Origin: Heterotrichella gracilis
Taxonomy: Eukaryota > Sar > Xanthophyceae > Tribonematales > Xanthonemataceae
Assembly: GCA_032358255.1 (NCBI GenBank)
Contig: JAULBX010007773.1
Span: 248,001 to 312,000, forward strand
Length of the DNA stretch: 64,000 nucleotides
Direction of reading: 5' to 3'
Both the position numbers and the translations under genes were made by a program. Shown here piece after piece: positions 53,090 to 63,795 of the stretch (position 1 is its first letter; each line of letters starts with the position of its first letter). Below the pieces are notes generated by a model, which was not told the origin of the DNA, did no database searches, and worked only from the letters and a program-made list of their open reading frames with translations.

Positions 53090-55133
53090 ATGCAGAGCCA
53101 GGCGCTATGCAAACCCCAGATGGCCTCAGCACACCGGATGGCGGCCCCAGTGGCTAGCAGCCGGGTGCACAGCAGCTCGGCTGCGCCGGTGAGGCTGTCG
53201 AGGTTCCTTGGGACATCCAGAGCGCCTGCCCACCAGCAACGGCAACTCAGCCTCGTGAGGGCCACAGAGGAGGCGGTGTATGGCTCTGAGAGCTTCTGGA
53301 CCGTTGAGAGCAACGCGTACACTGTCCTGGTACGTGTCCTGGTCGCGGTTGGGTGGTGGTGCTTGGGTGGGGACTTGGACTTGCAGCACAGCGCAACAAA
53401 AGGTGCTTACTTTGTGAGCTTTGGTGCAGGGTCTGGCGCACTGTTTTGAGAAGAATGACGAGGGCAAGCTCGTAGACAAGTTTGTGATCGAGCCCATCGC
53501 AGCAAACAGCGTGGAGTGCATGGCAAACGGTGAGATGTTGCACTCTTGCAGATATCCTCCCAGCCATCCTTTAGGCAGGTCGAGGGGCACCCAGGGCTAT
53601 ATGGGCTGCCCTCAATGCTAATCGAAACAAAATGCTAGAGTAAAAATCGCCATTACAGAAGTGTGCAAGCCTGACTGCTGCCTGACTGTACTGGGTGGTT
53701 ACCCAGTACACTGTCTACCCTGTAGGCAGGTGACTGTGGCACAACCCTTGACCCCTTTCTTGGTGTGCAGGAGCGCCAACCTGCTTCAAGCACGTGTACG
53801 GCTTGACCATGGGCGACGCTGCCAAGAAGAGCAAGGCTGTGCTGCCAGCGGAGTTTGCCGAGGGAAGCTGGTGCGAGTTCTACGAGGAGCGCCTGGAGGC
53901 AACTGGCAGGACCTGGACGCGGCCCCACGCACAAGACAACCTCATGTGAGTAGAAAAATATGCAAGGATACGCTGCCTGATCATGGGGTACAGTTGCGGG
54001 CCCCATTGGGAAGCATCCACCGCTAGTGGCCCTGCGCACTGCTATGCTGCATAAGCATGGGGTCCTGTAGAGGTTCACGCCTGTGCATCCACCGCAACTG
54101 GCCTTCCGCCATGCACTCCTGGCCTCCACCAGCTGCTGCCAGCCACGTATGATTCTGGATCAGGCTCATGCCAGTGCACCCTCTTTATCATACACCAAAT
54201 TGTTGGGTATCAAGAGTTATTGTCCATGTGGCAAGTCACGTGCAACAGCTGCAGTCTTTTGGAGCTCCATTGAAACGTACCATAGGGGCTACCCACCATG
54301 CCCTTACGCTTCCACAAGCAGCTGCCAGCCCCCACATGACCTATGTGGTGTGAGTCACCATGGTTGGCAACAAGGCCCCACCACGATCCCTGAAGCGCGT
54401 CTTACCCCTGTTAACACTTCACATGCATACATGGAATGCTTATCTGGCTCAAAGCTGGAATGCAGATACTTCCACTACACATGCATACATGCGGATTTGG
54501 ATTTTGTCTTGAACCCATGCGTGCGCACTGACCGCACTGTCATATGCGCCCAGGGACCTTGTGCCTCTTGGCAAGACGCTGAGCAAGTTTAACTACAACG
54601 TGGAGCTGAAGCGCGTGCTCAACTTCACCAACGTGGTCAACGATGATGACAACATCAAGCAGGACATGAGCATCGACGTGTACGGCCGGAAAGAGGATGA
54701 CAAGGACAATGATGAGGAGGCGGCAGCAGAGCCGGAGGTAATGCCCTGCACCTTCCTGCTTTGGTCCATGCAACTGCTTTTTCGAGAATATTTTGTTATC
54801 GTTGCCGGCGGTGCAGAGATGGCATGAGTAGTACTGGGACAGGGTTAGTTGATGCAAAGCATGTAGGACTGTTGATATGCCCCTGGACTGCTCAAATGCA
54901 TGTAGCTGTTGCCGCAACTGGCACGCACACTGAAGTAGTGAGTGGGGTTGTGTTGAAGCAGGCCCTGACGGGGACCGATCCCCATTGCATGTGCTGATTG
55001 CATTGCATGTGCTGATGCACCCGGGTGCATGTACCCTGGTAGCTGATGACTGAAGCCCTAAACCCTAAACTTCCTGCAGGCTAAGGAGGCAGCTGAGGAG
55101 GAGGATGAGCTGGACTCCTTGCTGGCGGTGTAG
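53090..55133 (+). CDS. Unrecognised, probably organelle-targeted protein
   Basis: Exons 53090-53329, 53430-53529, 53771-53945, 54554-54737 and 55080-55133 give 753 nt, 250 residues, all junctions in phase. I do not recognise the family. The first 60 or so residues are rich in Ala, Ser, Arg and poor in acid, and end in SLVRATEE, the kind of VRA site seen after algal plastid transit peptides. The body has the look of a conserved soluble protein: APTCFKHVYGLTMGDA, GSWCEFYEERLEATGRTWTR, LSKFNYNVELKRVLNF and SIDVYGR. It ends in a Glu/Asp-rich tail. The start at 53090 is the first ATG; 53120 is an alternative. Plastid location is inference. Confidence 0.7.
55055..55070 (+). repeat. Telomere-like run beside an acceptor
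   Basis: CCCTAAACCCTAAAC ends 9 nt before the AG of the last intron of the unrecognised gene (exon start 55080). Confidence 0.85.
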
Positions 55134-56269
55134 GTGGCTGCCTGATAGGAGTGGTCCCATCTGGGGATGGGGCATGGGTGCTTGGGTGCATATGCCATAT
55201 GGGCAAAGTTGGACAAGGTGGGGTGTGACAAGGGAGTTGTTTCACGGGACCTGTCAACCACAGCTGTCAGATTTCAGTACGATTTTCATCGTGGAACGCA
55301 TGCCGGAACCTTTTGGAGCAACATGGTTGGTCATGGCAAAATTGAAACAGGCATGGTTCGATCACCTGTAGCTTACTGCGGACAAATGTTACTTTTGCAA
55401 GTTTCATGTTTACCCTCCCCATGCAATATAGTTGTCTGGAATCAGTTCTGGGGAGGAGTGCGGTAACAATTATGGTAGGGGAAGATAACGAGACATAACA
55501 TTGATTGCTGGTTCGGCACTGTTTCAGTAGCATGAAACAGGAACATTATATCGCTTGAGCACAAGGGTGTCCACTGCAGGAGTGGTGCCCCTCTGCCATA
55601 ATGTGTAGCACAATCGCTAGCGAGTTGTTTTGAGAGTGGGTCAAGCGGTTCCCCGCTTCCATCACGCAAGACTTGGACTTAGTCCAGATTTTTTCAATGT
55701 CACATTTGCTGCTGTAATTGTGCTGTTTTGACCTGGCGAATGATACAAGGACATATTGAGGTAGACCCTGGACCAGTCGAATCATCACGACTGGCAAGGC
55801 ATGCAGGTCGGTGGCGCTCAGCAGCTTGCTGAAACACAGGCCTCAAGTTACATGTGACTTCAAATCAAAGCCAAACTAGAATTCAACAGAGACAGGTGAC
55901 CTAACCCACTCTGGGCACGGCCAGTGCACTTCGGTGGCCAGGCCACGTCATGCTCAAAGACGAGACCCTAGCCTAGGGTTTCCTGGCCTGGCTCACTTTC
56001 TGCAGACGGTTGCGAAGTTGCAGCACAGATAAGCGTGTGAGCCGCACAACACGCTCTTAAGTTGAGGCCCACAGGGACAGTTGCTATCGCTACAAACTAG
56101 ATTGCAAAGGCTAATGTCTCCAAGGCCCTTCAAGGCTGCTCCAATCTGATCGGATACATGCATGCACTATCGATATGTAGTCTGTGGCAGCCCTGTAGCA
56201 ACTCAGTTCAACGGCCCTGAGGCGTCGATACGATCGTAGTTGTCTCTTCAGTCCTGTTTATTGCTGCCG
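55134..56269. other. Intergenic; no gene recognised
   Basis: This lies between two plus-strand genes. Open frames on both strands are short and unlike known families. No notable repeat is visible. The USE1 promoter should be in the right part. Confidence 0.5.
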
Positions 56270-57976
56270 ATGGCCGTCAACAGAAGCACAGAGCTAAGCT
56301 TCTGTCGCCTTCTGGAGCAATGCGAGAAGATAGCTGATGGCGACACGATGGGGAGGCCTGAGCTAGAGAACTGGGCAGCCAGTCCATTGTACCATCACGT
56401 AAGGCCTTTTTTTAACTTGATCTATAGGTCGTTGGTTTGTCCTGTCCTTGCATTTCTGTCGATCACACATGCATGCATTAAAGTGCATGCAACAGGCATG
56501 CCAAGCGTTCAAGTGTAACCGCAGTATGTGGACACGTTGCAAGAGATGCTTTCAGAGCTACAGACCAGCCATCTGTTGAAGGACAGCCCTGACAAGGCAC
56601 AGGGGTACAAAGACCGCTTGCATGCACTCTCCAAGCAGCTGCAAACTCCTCAGCTACCCAGCTACTGCCACTTGTTCAATGTCAAAGACCGGATCAACAG
56701 CGGTGCAGTTGCATCCACCTCAGCCACGCCTGTTCTCAAGTACGTTCATACTTGACACGCACACCACAAGCTGCCACAATTGAGTTCCCTGACGGTGCAA
56801 CAGCCACAATGCTTCCAATCCTTGATCTTGCCCCAAGGTTGACGCGGTGGTGGATGTTGGCCTCAGGTTAGCCGAGCTGCCAAAAAGGAAGCCTGGCACT
56901 TCTCAGGCGGACGGGTTGCGGCAGCGCAACGCACCAGCCGCAAACGGCATCGCCTTGTCACAGAAAGGCAAGCAGTTGCTACAGACGCATGACGTCGTCC
57001 AGGTAAGGGCCGTGGCAAGATAACAATGAAAGTCATGGGAAGCGGCAATGCATACATAGGGAGCACAGTCACAGGCAAGAAGTGTCCCATCAGGGTACCA
57101 CCACCCGGCTTGGCTGTGGCATTGTGTATCGGGATGCATTGGACGCATATTGGCACAACGTTACGCTTGCCCGCCCTCTGCCTACTTGTCCAGTGGGCGA
57201 TCAGCCCAGTGGCCCTTTCCTTTGCAGGATGCCATATCAGACGAGCTGCTGAACCTGGCTTCCAAGCTCAAGCACAACACCCTGGCCATCGAGCAGTCCC
57301 TCAAGGAGCGGGAACAGGTTCTTGAGCAAACAGATGATGCCCTGGGAACCAGCCTGGAAAATGCCACCTTGGTGGCAAAGCGCGCAAAGCAGGAGCACAG
57401 TAGGTATGGTGCTGCATTGCGCATGACATGCCACCTCTAAAAACCAAAAATGAAAAGATCTCATATGCGCTGGTGGTAATCATTGACATTGTTGCTGGTG
57501 TCAAGCATTCACGGACCGCGGCATTGCATGCCATATTGTTGCATGTCATACCATGGTCTTGGTTCAGCATGTTGCCCTGCCAGGTGCTTTGTGTGCCCAG
57601 CTTGTCCAGCTTTGCCAAGTCGTGCGGTTGGACCAATGAATCCGATCAATCGTTACAAATGGCACAAAACTGCTCCCATCATGATGCACCGCCCTGCCTG
57701 CATCCGTTGCAGCGCTATGGCAGGCATTGCATGCCCACCCCATGGGAGCCCCATCCCCAGGGTTTTTGTGCATTGTACCCTACACCCTGACCCCTACAAT
57801 CCCTGTGCAGGGGCCGCCGCAACTTCTGCATGACGTGCCTGGTGCTGTTCATTGTTGCGCTCACCTTTGCGGGCATGTACATGTTCATCAAGGTCACAAG
57901 CTTTGCGGGGTACAGGACGCTGCGGGCAAAGGCAGCCGCGGCGGCGGCGCAGCGCTTGAAAGGCAAAGTAAAGTAA
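56270..57976 (+). CDS. USE1: USE1-type SNARE (unconventional SNARE of the ER)
   Basis: Exons 56270-56398, 56525-56739, 56867-57002, 57228-57403 and 57811-57976 give 822 nt, 273 residues. USE1 is the ER Q-SNARE for Golgi-to-ER transport, working with Sec20 and Ufe1/syntaxin 18. The N-terminus matches the family (STELSFCRLLEQCEKIADGD, then ENWAASPLYHHYVDTLQEML). A basic linker follows. The SNARE helix runs from about 161 to 219 (DELLNLASKLKHNTLAIEQS, VLEQTDDALGTSLENATLVA) with an aspartate near the central layer, as in USE1. A single C-terminal membrane anchor (FCMTCLVLFIVALTFAGMYM, about 225-245) is followed by an unusually long lumenal tail of some 28 residues. Exact SNARE subtype is less certain than SNARE identity. 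Confidence 0.82.
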
Positions 57977-58966
57977 AGAATCGAGAATAGGACATGCTTC
58001 ATCAGATTCTCCCAAGGCGGCGCAGCTCTTGAGAACAGGGTATGCCTAAAGACTGCTCCCATTTTTCAATGCACCTTAGTGCTGTGTACCAATGTCTCCA
58101 ATGTCTCCATGGATTGTTTTTTATTTAGCACTGATTTTGCAAGCCTTGAATTGTACTGAACTTTGCAGAACCATGATCTCAGATAATGCCTTCCCATCGA
58201 GCGGCGCCGATGCGCACCAGAAAGCTCTTGGACCGTCCAAGAGTAGTACTGCACCTAGTGCATCGATGCATCATCCTGTTTTTCTGATGACTCATGTAAT
58301 TTCTCATGCGCTAAGCAAGTGATAACTACCTAGGTGGTGTGCATGGTCCATGCTCATGGGGGATTAGGTGAAAGCGCTCAGGAGGCTCAGCCTCCAGTGG
58401 ATGCCCGCGTCGTCACTAATCAGGGCATGATGTGTCACTCAGTCTGATAGTGAGACGTATTTCACAATGGTCTGACTGACGGTCAAATGTGATCATTGAT
58501 CCAGATCAGCGCACAGCACGTGTGACCTATAACACCAATTTGAAATTGACTGTCATGTTGAATTCAAGACGAGAGTTAATGCCACTTTTCTTGTGTGAGC
58601 TGGCTAAGTGGCATTGTAAAACGTAGATTTGCGCCGCAAAAAGCAGGTCCTGGAACCAGCAAAAATTACATGGCCGCAGCAAGTGGCGGCGCCAGCGGTG
58701 GAAATGAACCCTCAAAAGAGATGATAATGTACAGACCCACAACCGGTGTGGGCGTGCTGCTAAACGCCCCGCCTTAGCATTCAATGCAGTCTGGCAATGG
58801 CTAATGCCACAGCCAAGCGGGCCGTCTAGGCTGAATACCCTTGCGTAAAGCCTCCACATTTGCCCTTGAGCCTCCTGAACAGCATGATATATTATGATAC
58901 ATCCCAGCCCGCCATTGTTCCCATCCATTGAATCTGCCACGTTGCCTCGAACCCTTTCTACCTGGC
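57977..58966. other. Convergent intergenic region; no gene recognised
   Basis: This lies between the 3' ends of USE1 (+) and ATG6 (-). TGTAA words occur at about 58295 on the plus strand and 58668 on the minus strand, both plausible polyadenylation signals. A 60-codon frame at 58595-58777 starts with GTG and has no family likeness. Confidence 0.5.
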
Positions 58967-61900
58967 TCACATCCTGTACTGCGGCTTGCTGTTCATCCAC
59001 TTGAGGCACCATTTGAGGTGCGTGAGCATGTACTTGAGCGCCTTGGTCCACTTGGCGTCGTTGTTAAACATGTAGCGAATGGTGAGGCCCCCCACCTTGT
59101 CAGAATCGATGGCATAGGGGGGGTCAAACACCTCTGAGCAGTTGTCGGCGATGTCCTTGGCCTGGGCAAACTCGGTGAACTCCTGCAGGGCGGTGTATAC
59201 ATGAGCAAATGCACATGCATATAATAATAAGGGACATAAATAATCATACAGTTGAAAATAATACAAGTGAACTTACATTATTTGATGCAGCAAACAAGTA
59301 GATGTATAATTTAGTGTTTGACAAGTATTTCTGTTCCCCACCACCCACCACCCCACCACCACCCTTTGCCTCCACCACCCACACACGCCACCCCACCCTG
59401 CGCCCTCCCTCACCTTGAGGCAGGTGATGAAGCACACCATTGCCTATTTTATGGTTTAGGGTTTTAGGGTTTGGGGCTACCTTGAGGCACGTGATGAAGC
59501 ACACCATTGCGCGATCGTAGGTTGCACACAGGTACTTGTTGACGGGCCCGTACAGCTCGTAGGTGGTCTTCTTGTCGGAGATGCGCGGGTAGGAGCCCAT
59601 GGGCAGCAGCCGGTACTGGGAGAAGTTGAGCTTGAAGGTCTGCGAGGGTGCGCTGGGGTGGGGTCGGGCAGGGGTCTGCAGGGTTTGCCATTTAGGGTTT
59701 AGGGGAGGAAAAGTTGAGCTTGAAGGTCTGCGGAGAACGGGTGGTGTGGGGTCACGACATCGGGCATCTAGGGTTTAGGGCAGAAGGAGATAATTAGGGC
59801 AGGGGCTTCAAGATTTTAGGGTCTCGTGGAAGACAAGGGCAGCAGGCGGCACAGCAGAGGTTGAGCTGGAAGTCTGTGCGGCAGGAGAGGCCATGCGGCG
59901 CAACATGGTAGCTGATCTCTGGGCATGCACAGCTGTGATTCCCCACTTTCACATGTCAGATTGTGAGCAGCAGCTGCGCCGCCTGCACCCCACCCCCATC
60001 GCCCTGGGGTACATGCCATCCCGCCCCAATCAAACGCAGGGGTGCACCACATCCCCACCCCACACGCAACCACGGCCGGCGCCCGCCACCTCCCACCACA
60101 ACACCCGCCTCCACAACAGCAAGACCCATTGCCACACCTCCCACCACCACCGCACCACCACCACCACCCCACCCACCTGCGCCATGGTGTGCAGCAGCAG
60201 CACCGCCTGGCCCCACGCCGCGTTGATCTCGTCCCACTCCACCGCCTGCGTGGGGGTGCGCCCCAGCCGGAACCCGCTGATGGTGCCAAAGGGCCCATCG
60301 TACCAAATGTAGAACACGTCGTTGTACACGTTGGTGCGGCGCAGGGCATCCAGCTGGCGGGTGGCCAGGTCGATGCGGGTGAGCATGGCGTCCCGCTCCT
60401 CCACGTGGCCCCGCAGCTGATGAGGCAGGGGGGGAATATAAGAGAAGAATTAAAAACAAAAATAATTTGTGTAGATTTTATAATAAAACTTATACTTAGT
60501 GCGGGGGTGAGAGGGGTGTCAGGGACGGGGTTGAGATGGCGTCCCGCTCCTCCACGTGGCCCCTCAGCTGATGGGGCAGGAGGGATATTTAAAAAAAGTT
60601 GAATTTTTGGACAAATCATTTGTGCTTATTTACAACGTATTATGATCATCTTAGTGCGAGGGTGAGCATGGCTTTGTGTTTCTATTGGAAAAGAATTTAG
60701 TGCGGGTACGAGGGTTTGTCAGGGACGGGGTTGAGATGGCGTCCCGCTCCTCCACGTGGCCCCTCAGCTGATGGGGCAAGGAAGGGATATGTTGCAAAAT
60801 GCCTTAAAATAAAACTGTTTTTGTTTTTGTTTTTGAAAAGAATTACATTTAAGTTAGTGCGGGGGCGAGAGGGGTGCCTGGGACGGGGTTGGGGGAAGAA
60901 TTGAGGGGGGGGGGGGTGCAGCAAGTGCGCATCAGCTTGTGTGTGTGAGCGTGGGCTTGCGCCCTTCCATGTGGTCATCCAGCTGCTGGGTGGGCGGGAG
61001 AGGGAGGGGTCAGGGGTGCGGCGTGGTGCACAGGTGGGTGGTGGAGCTGGTGTGGCAGAGGGTGGCGCAGGATGATGCAGCAATAAGGGGTGTGTAAGTG
61101 CCAATTAACAAATGTGATGACAATCATTAGTCAGGGAGTGGTGGACGCCATATCTTTGTCAGGGATCCTTGGTCAGGTGCACTGAACCTGGTAGTCACTG
61201 ATCGTGTAATCCACCACCATTTAATTCCTTGACGGAACTTGCTGTGGAAATCGTTGGTGAAGGGCTTCGAGTTTGGACCACAGCTTCAAACGATTTCCAC
61301 AGCCACTTCCGTGAAGGTAGCAAAGAGGTGGTGGATTACATAATCAGTAACTACAGGTACATTGTGCCTGACAAAGAAACCTCCTTGCGTTCACACTCAT
61401 CAGTAACCGGCACTTCTGGAATTTTGAAATGCCGCAATATGGGCGTGCCAAGCACACATTGCCTGCCGCATTTACCTGCCACTGAAACTCGTTGAAATCG
61501 TGCCAGTAGCGCTCCTCCAAGGAACTCAAATCCTGCACGCCATGCACACAGGACCCAATTAGCGAGCATGCCAGCATCACCATTGACAGTTTGTGATGGA
61601 CTCCCATGCACAAGGATTGCAGATCCCCCGCACGGCCAATATGGCAAGTACGCAACAGCAACGCATATTCTACACAAAATAAGACAGTGAAGACAACATT
61701 GCACCGGCGTATGTGGAGCTGAACGCAGTACCCACACGATGCACGTGTCTCCGACCCCCCAGCACACATTCAAATACCAGCTGCACTGCCCGCAGCAGCA
61801 GCAGTCTACCAGGACCCTAAACCCTAAACCTCAAAACCCTCAACCCACCTTGGATGCCAGGTGCACCACCCGCAGCAGCAGCAAACCACCGGGGACCCTA

Positions 61901-63795
61901 GACCCTAAGCCTCAAAACCCTCAACCCACCTTGGATGTCAGCTGCAGGCGCTGCAGCTCGCGCTCAGCATCCGCCAGCTCAGCAGCCAGGCACGCCACCG
62001 TGTGCCTGCAACATGCAGCGTAATTGGTTGATGCCACATGCTTCAACCCTGGCCCACCAGGAACTGGGGCATATGATTATCACATGGTACAACCGTACAA
62101 GATCGCTTGGTATGACCAGTGCCGGGATAGAAGGCTTGGCACGGCATATGCGACGCTGGCTGCTCATCTGCTGGAATCCATCACACAACTAAAGGAGACA
62201 ATCCAATCCCCTGCACTTACTTACACAACATGGCCATGACTTGTGTTTTGTATCCGCCCATGCACATTGGGCAAGCAATGCCAATGCCTGAATCCACGCC
62301 CTGCTGGACTGCAATCAACGCCCAGGAGTCGCCTGTTTAGGGTTTAGGCGCCTCTTTACTGGCTTGGCAGCAACCCAGTTTCCTCCACTGCTCTGCAGCA
62401 TACCTTTCTTGTTGCAGCTCCTCCTCGGCTTGCTGCAGCTGCTCATCGAATTGGCTCTGTGGCAAGGGCTCCCTGGGATCGTCCTACAGGCAGGGGCACA
62501 AAATTTGGCTTTGTGGCAAGGGCTCCTTGGAATTGTCCTACAGGCAGGGGCACACATGCTGTCACCACCACCTCTGCCACCCCATGCTGTCCCCATAACC
62601 TCTGCCAACACATGCTGCCACCACCATCCCTGCCACCACCTGCTTACCCCCCACCCCTGCCACACCGGCCCTGCCACCACAGGCTTTCACCACCACACCT
62701 GCCACAACCGGCTGTAATTCCCCACTCGTGCCACCACAGGCTTCCACCACCACGCCCGCCAATGCTGCACCCACTGCTCTCATGGCACTACCCCGGAGGG
62801 CGGCACACCACCGTACCTGCAGCCGCTGCAGCGCCTTCTCATACCGCTCCAGCTCCTGTTCTGACTCCACCGCCCGCTTGCCGAGCTCCTCGCGCAGCCT
62901 GGTGGCGCACTCGCGGCAGACCGGCTGCTCAATCTGCGCCAGCAGAGCACACGCTGTTGGCTCACCCTGGTTGCCGCCCCTAACAGGCGCGCGCTGGCAG
63001 ATACAGCCGTAAACAACCAAGTTGGATTCGCGCCAACCCCAAAACCCTAAACCCTGCACTTGATGGAGAAGCACAGTTGGTGCACTACGACACCGCAAGG
63101 GCTGCCACTCCCCGCTCATCCGCGTTTCCCCATATCACTGATGCTGATAAGCAGAGCTAGTGTGGGGTGACGCCAAGGGGGCTGCTGAGAACACTCCTCC
63201 CTTACCTGCGTCTCCCCCGCTGCCACCTCAAAGAGCCTGGTGAGCGCTTGGAAGGTGGCAGAGGGCCCCCCGGGTGGCTGCGTGGCGGGTACCCCTTGGC
63301 CGGGCTTGGGCGTGGAGGAGGGGGCCAGGAGCACAAAGGACTCCTCCATGCTGCGCGGAGGGCCTGTGACACGCAACCAGGGTTGTGGTTGGAGCCAGGC
63401 CTGAGGGATGCTGGTATGAGGTGTTCAGGGACATTTGGCAGCAGGTTGTGAAGGACTGCAGTGCATGGCGTGTGGCTAGTGGTAATTGCAACCCACCCGG
63501 TGCGCAAGTACATGGTATAGGTATGGTATGGGTAGGGGGAGTATCGCACCACACCTGAGGTGCTTGGCTGCTCGTTTGCCATGGAGCCTTTGCGCCCACT
63601 GACAGCATCGTCCAGTAGGATGAAGGACTCGTCGATCTTTGGGAGCCCACTCGTGCTTGCCCCTCCACCCTGGGTGGCCTGCTGGTTCTTGTACGGTAGC
63701 GCACTCCTCAGGGCTTGAGACGTGCTCTCAGTCCACGTGAACTGTAGCTTCACCTTGCACGACTGGCACTGGAAGGTCTCCAGGTTCATGGCCAT
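58967..63795 (-). CDS. ATG6: ATG6 / Beclin-1
   Basis: Nine exons on the minus strand: 63555-63795, 63206-63363, 62817-62933, 62404-62483, 61930-62005, 61476-61532, 60177-60416, 59481-59639, 58967-59182; 447 residues. ATG6 is a core subunit of the class III PI3-kinase (VPS34) complex in autophagy and vacuolar sorting. The start has the CxxC pair [12 protein letters not shown]; two acidic ESFILL/ESFVLL motifs follow. The coiled coil covers about 135-243, ending [13 protein letters not shown]. The BARA domain begins near 244 and has [56 protein letters not shown] and [17 protein letters not shown], closest to plant ATG6. The acceptor of exon 8 could also lie 36 nt upstream, in frame. Introns hold many exon-edge copies. 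Confidence 0.94.
59411..59446 (-). repeat. Copy of the donor edge of ATG6 exon 8
   Basis: The plus-strand word ACCTTGAGGCAGGTGATGAA, followed by GCACACCATTGC, repeats the true edge at 59479-59510 (ACCTTGAGGCACGTGATGAA) with one mismatch. The donor GT is retained, 67 nt further into the intron. Confidence 0.8.
59706..59885 (-). repeat. Copies of the acceptor edge of ATG6 exon 8
   Basis: AAGTTGAGCTTGAAGGTCTG at 59711-59730 repeats the exon start at 59623-59642 exactly for 20 bases, and the similarity continues into the flanking intron (GTGGGGTC). A weaker third copy (GGTTGAGCTGGAAGTCTG) lies at 59859-59876. A telomere-like run (59691-59705) separates the first two. Confidence 0.8.
60527..60990 (-). 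repeat. Serial copies of the acceptor edge of ATG6 exon 7 in intron 6
   Basis: Two strong copies (about 60532-60580 and 60732-60780) share TCCCGCTCCTCCACGTGGCC and the CAGCTGATG acceptor with the true edge (about 60390-60430). They lie 200 bp apart and each is preceded by GTCAGGGACGGGGTTGAGAT. A degenerate fourth at about 60945-60990 still codes [14 protein letters not shown], parallel to the exon start [15 protein letters not shown] copy of the spacer alone lies near 60857-60890. Confidence 0.85.
61168..61375. repeat. Long foldback in ATG6 intron 6
   Basis: Arms of about 95-100 bp are inverted around a loop near 61262-61281. GTAATCCACCACC (61205) matches GGTGGTGGATTAC (61327), GCTGTGGAAATCGTT (61241) matches AACGATTTCCACAGC, and GGTCAGGTGCACTG...ACCTG...AGTCACTGAT matches the far end ATCAGTAACT...CAGGT...GTGCCTGAC. 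Pairing is interrupted by small bulges. Confidence 0.8.
61780..61930 (-). repeat. Tandem duplication carrying a telomere-like run and the donor edge of ATG6 exon 5
   Basis: Two units of about 80 bp (roughly 61784-61858 and 61868-61941) share CCGCAGCAGCAGCA, a CCCTAAACCCTAA-type run, TCAAAACCCTCAACCCACCT and TTGGATG. The second unit's ACCTTGGATGTCAGCTGCA is the true donor edge of exon 5; the first unit's ACCTTGGATGCCAGGTGCA is its copy. Confidence 0.85.
62502..62555 (-). repeat. Copy of the acceptor edge of ATG6 exon 4
   Basis: It lies directly beside the true edge (62449-62500), 54 nt away, sharing TGTGGCAAGGGCTCC and GTCCTACAGGCAGGGGCACA. Use of the copied acceptor would keep phase but meet a stop before the real exon. 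Confidence 0.85.
63041..63056. repeat. Telomere-like run
   Basis: Two CCCTAAA-type units on the plus strand in ATG6 intron 2. A similar TTTAGGGTTTAGG lies at 62336-62348 in intron 4. Confidence 0.8.

Noticed and set aside
58595-58777. 60-codon frame near the ATG6 3' end
   Set aside because: It begins with GTG, has no likeness to a known protein and lies in a convergent 3' region.
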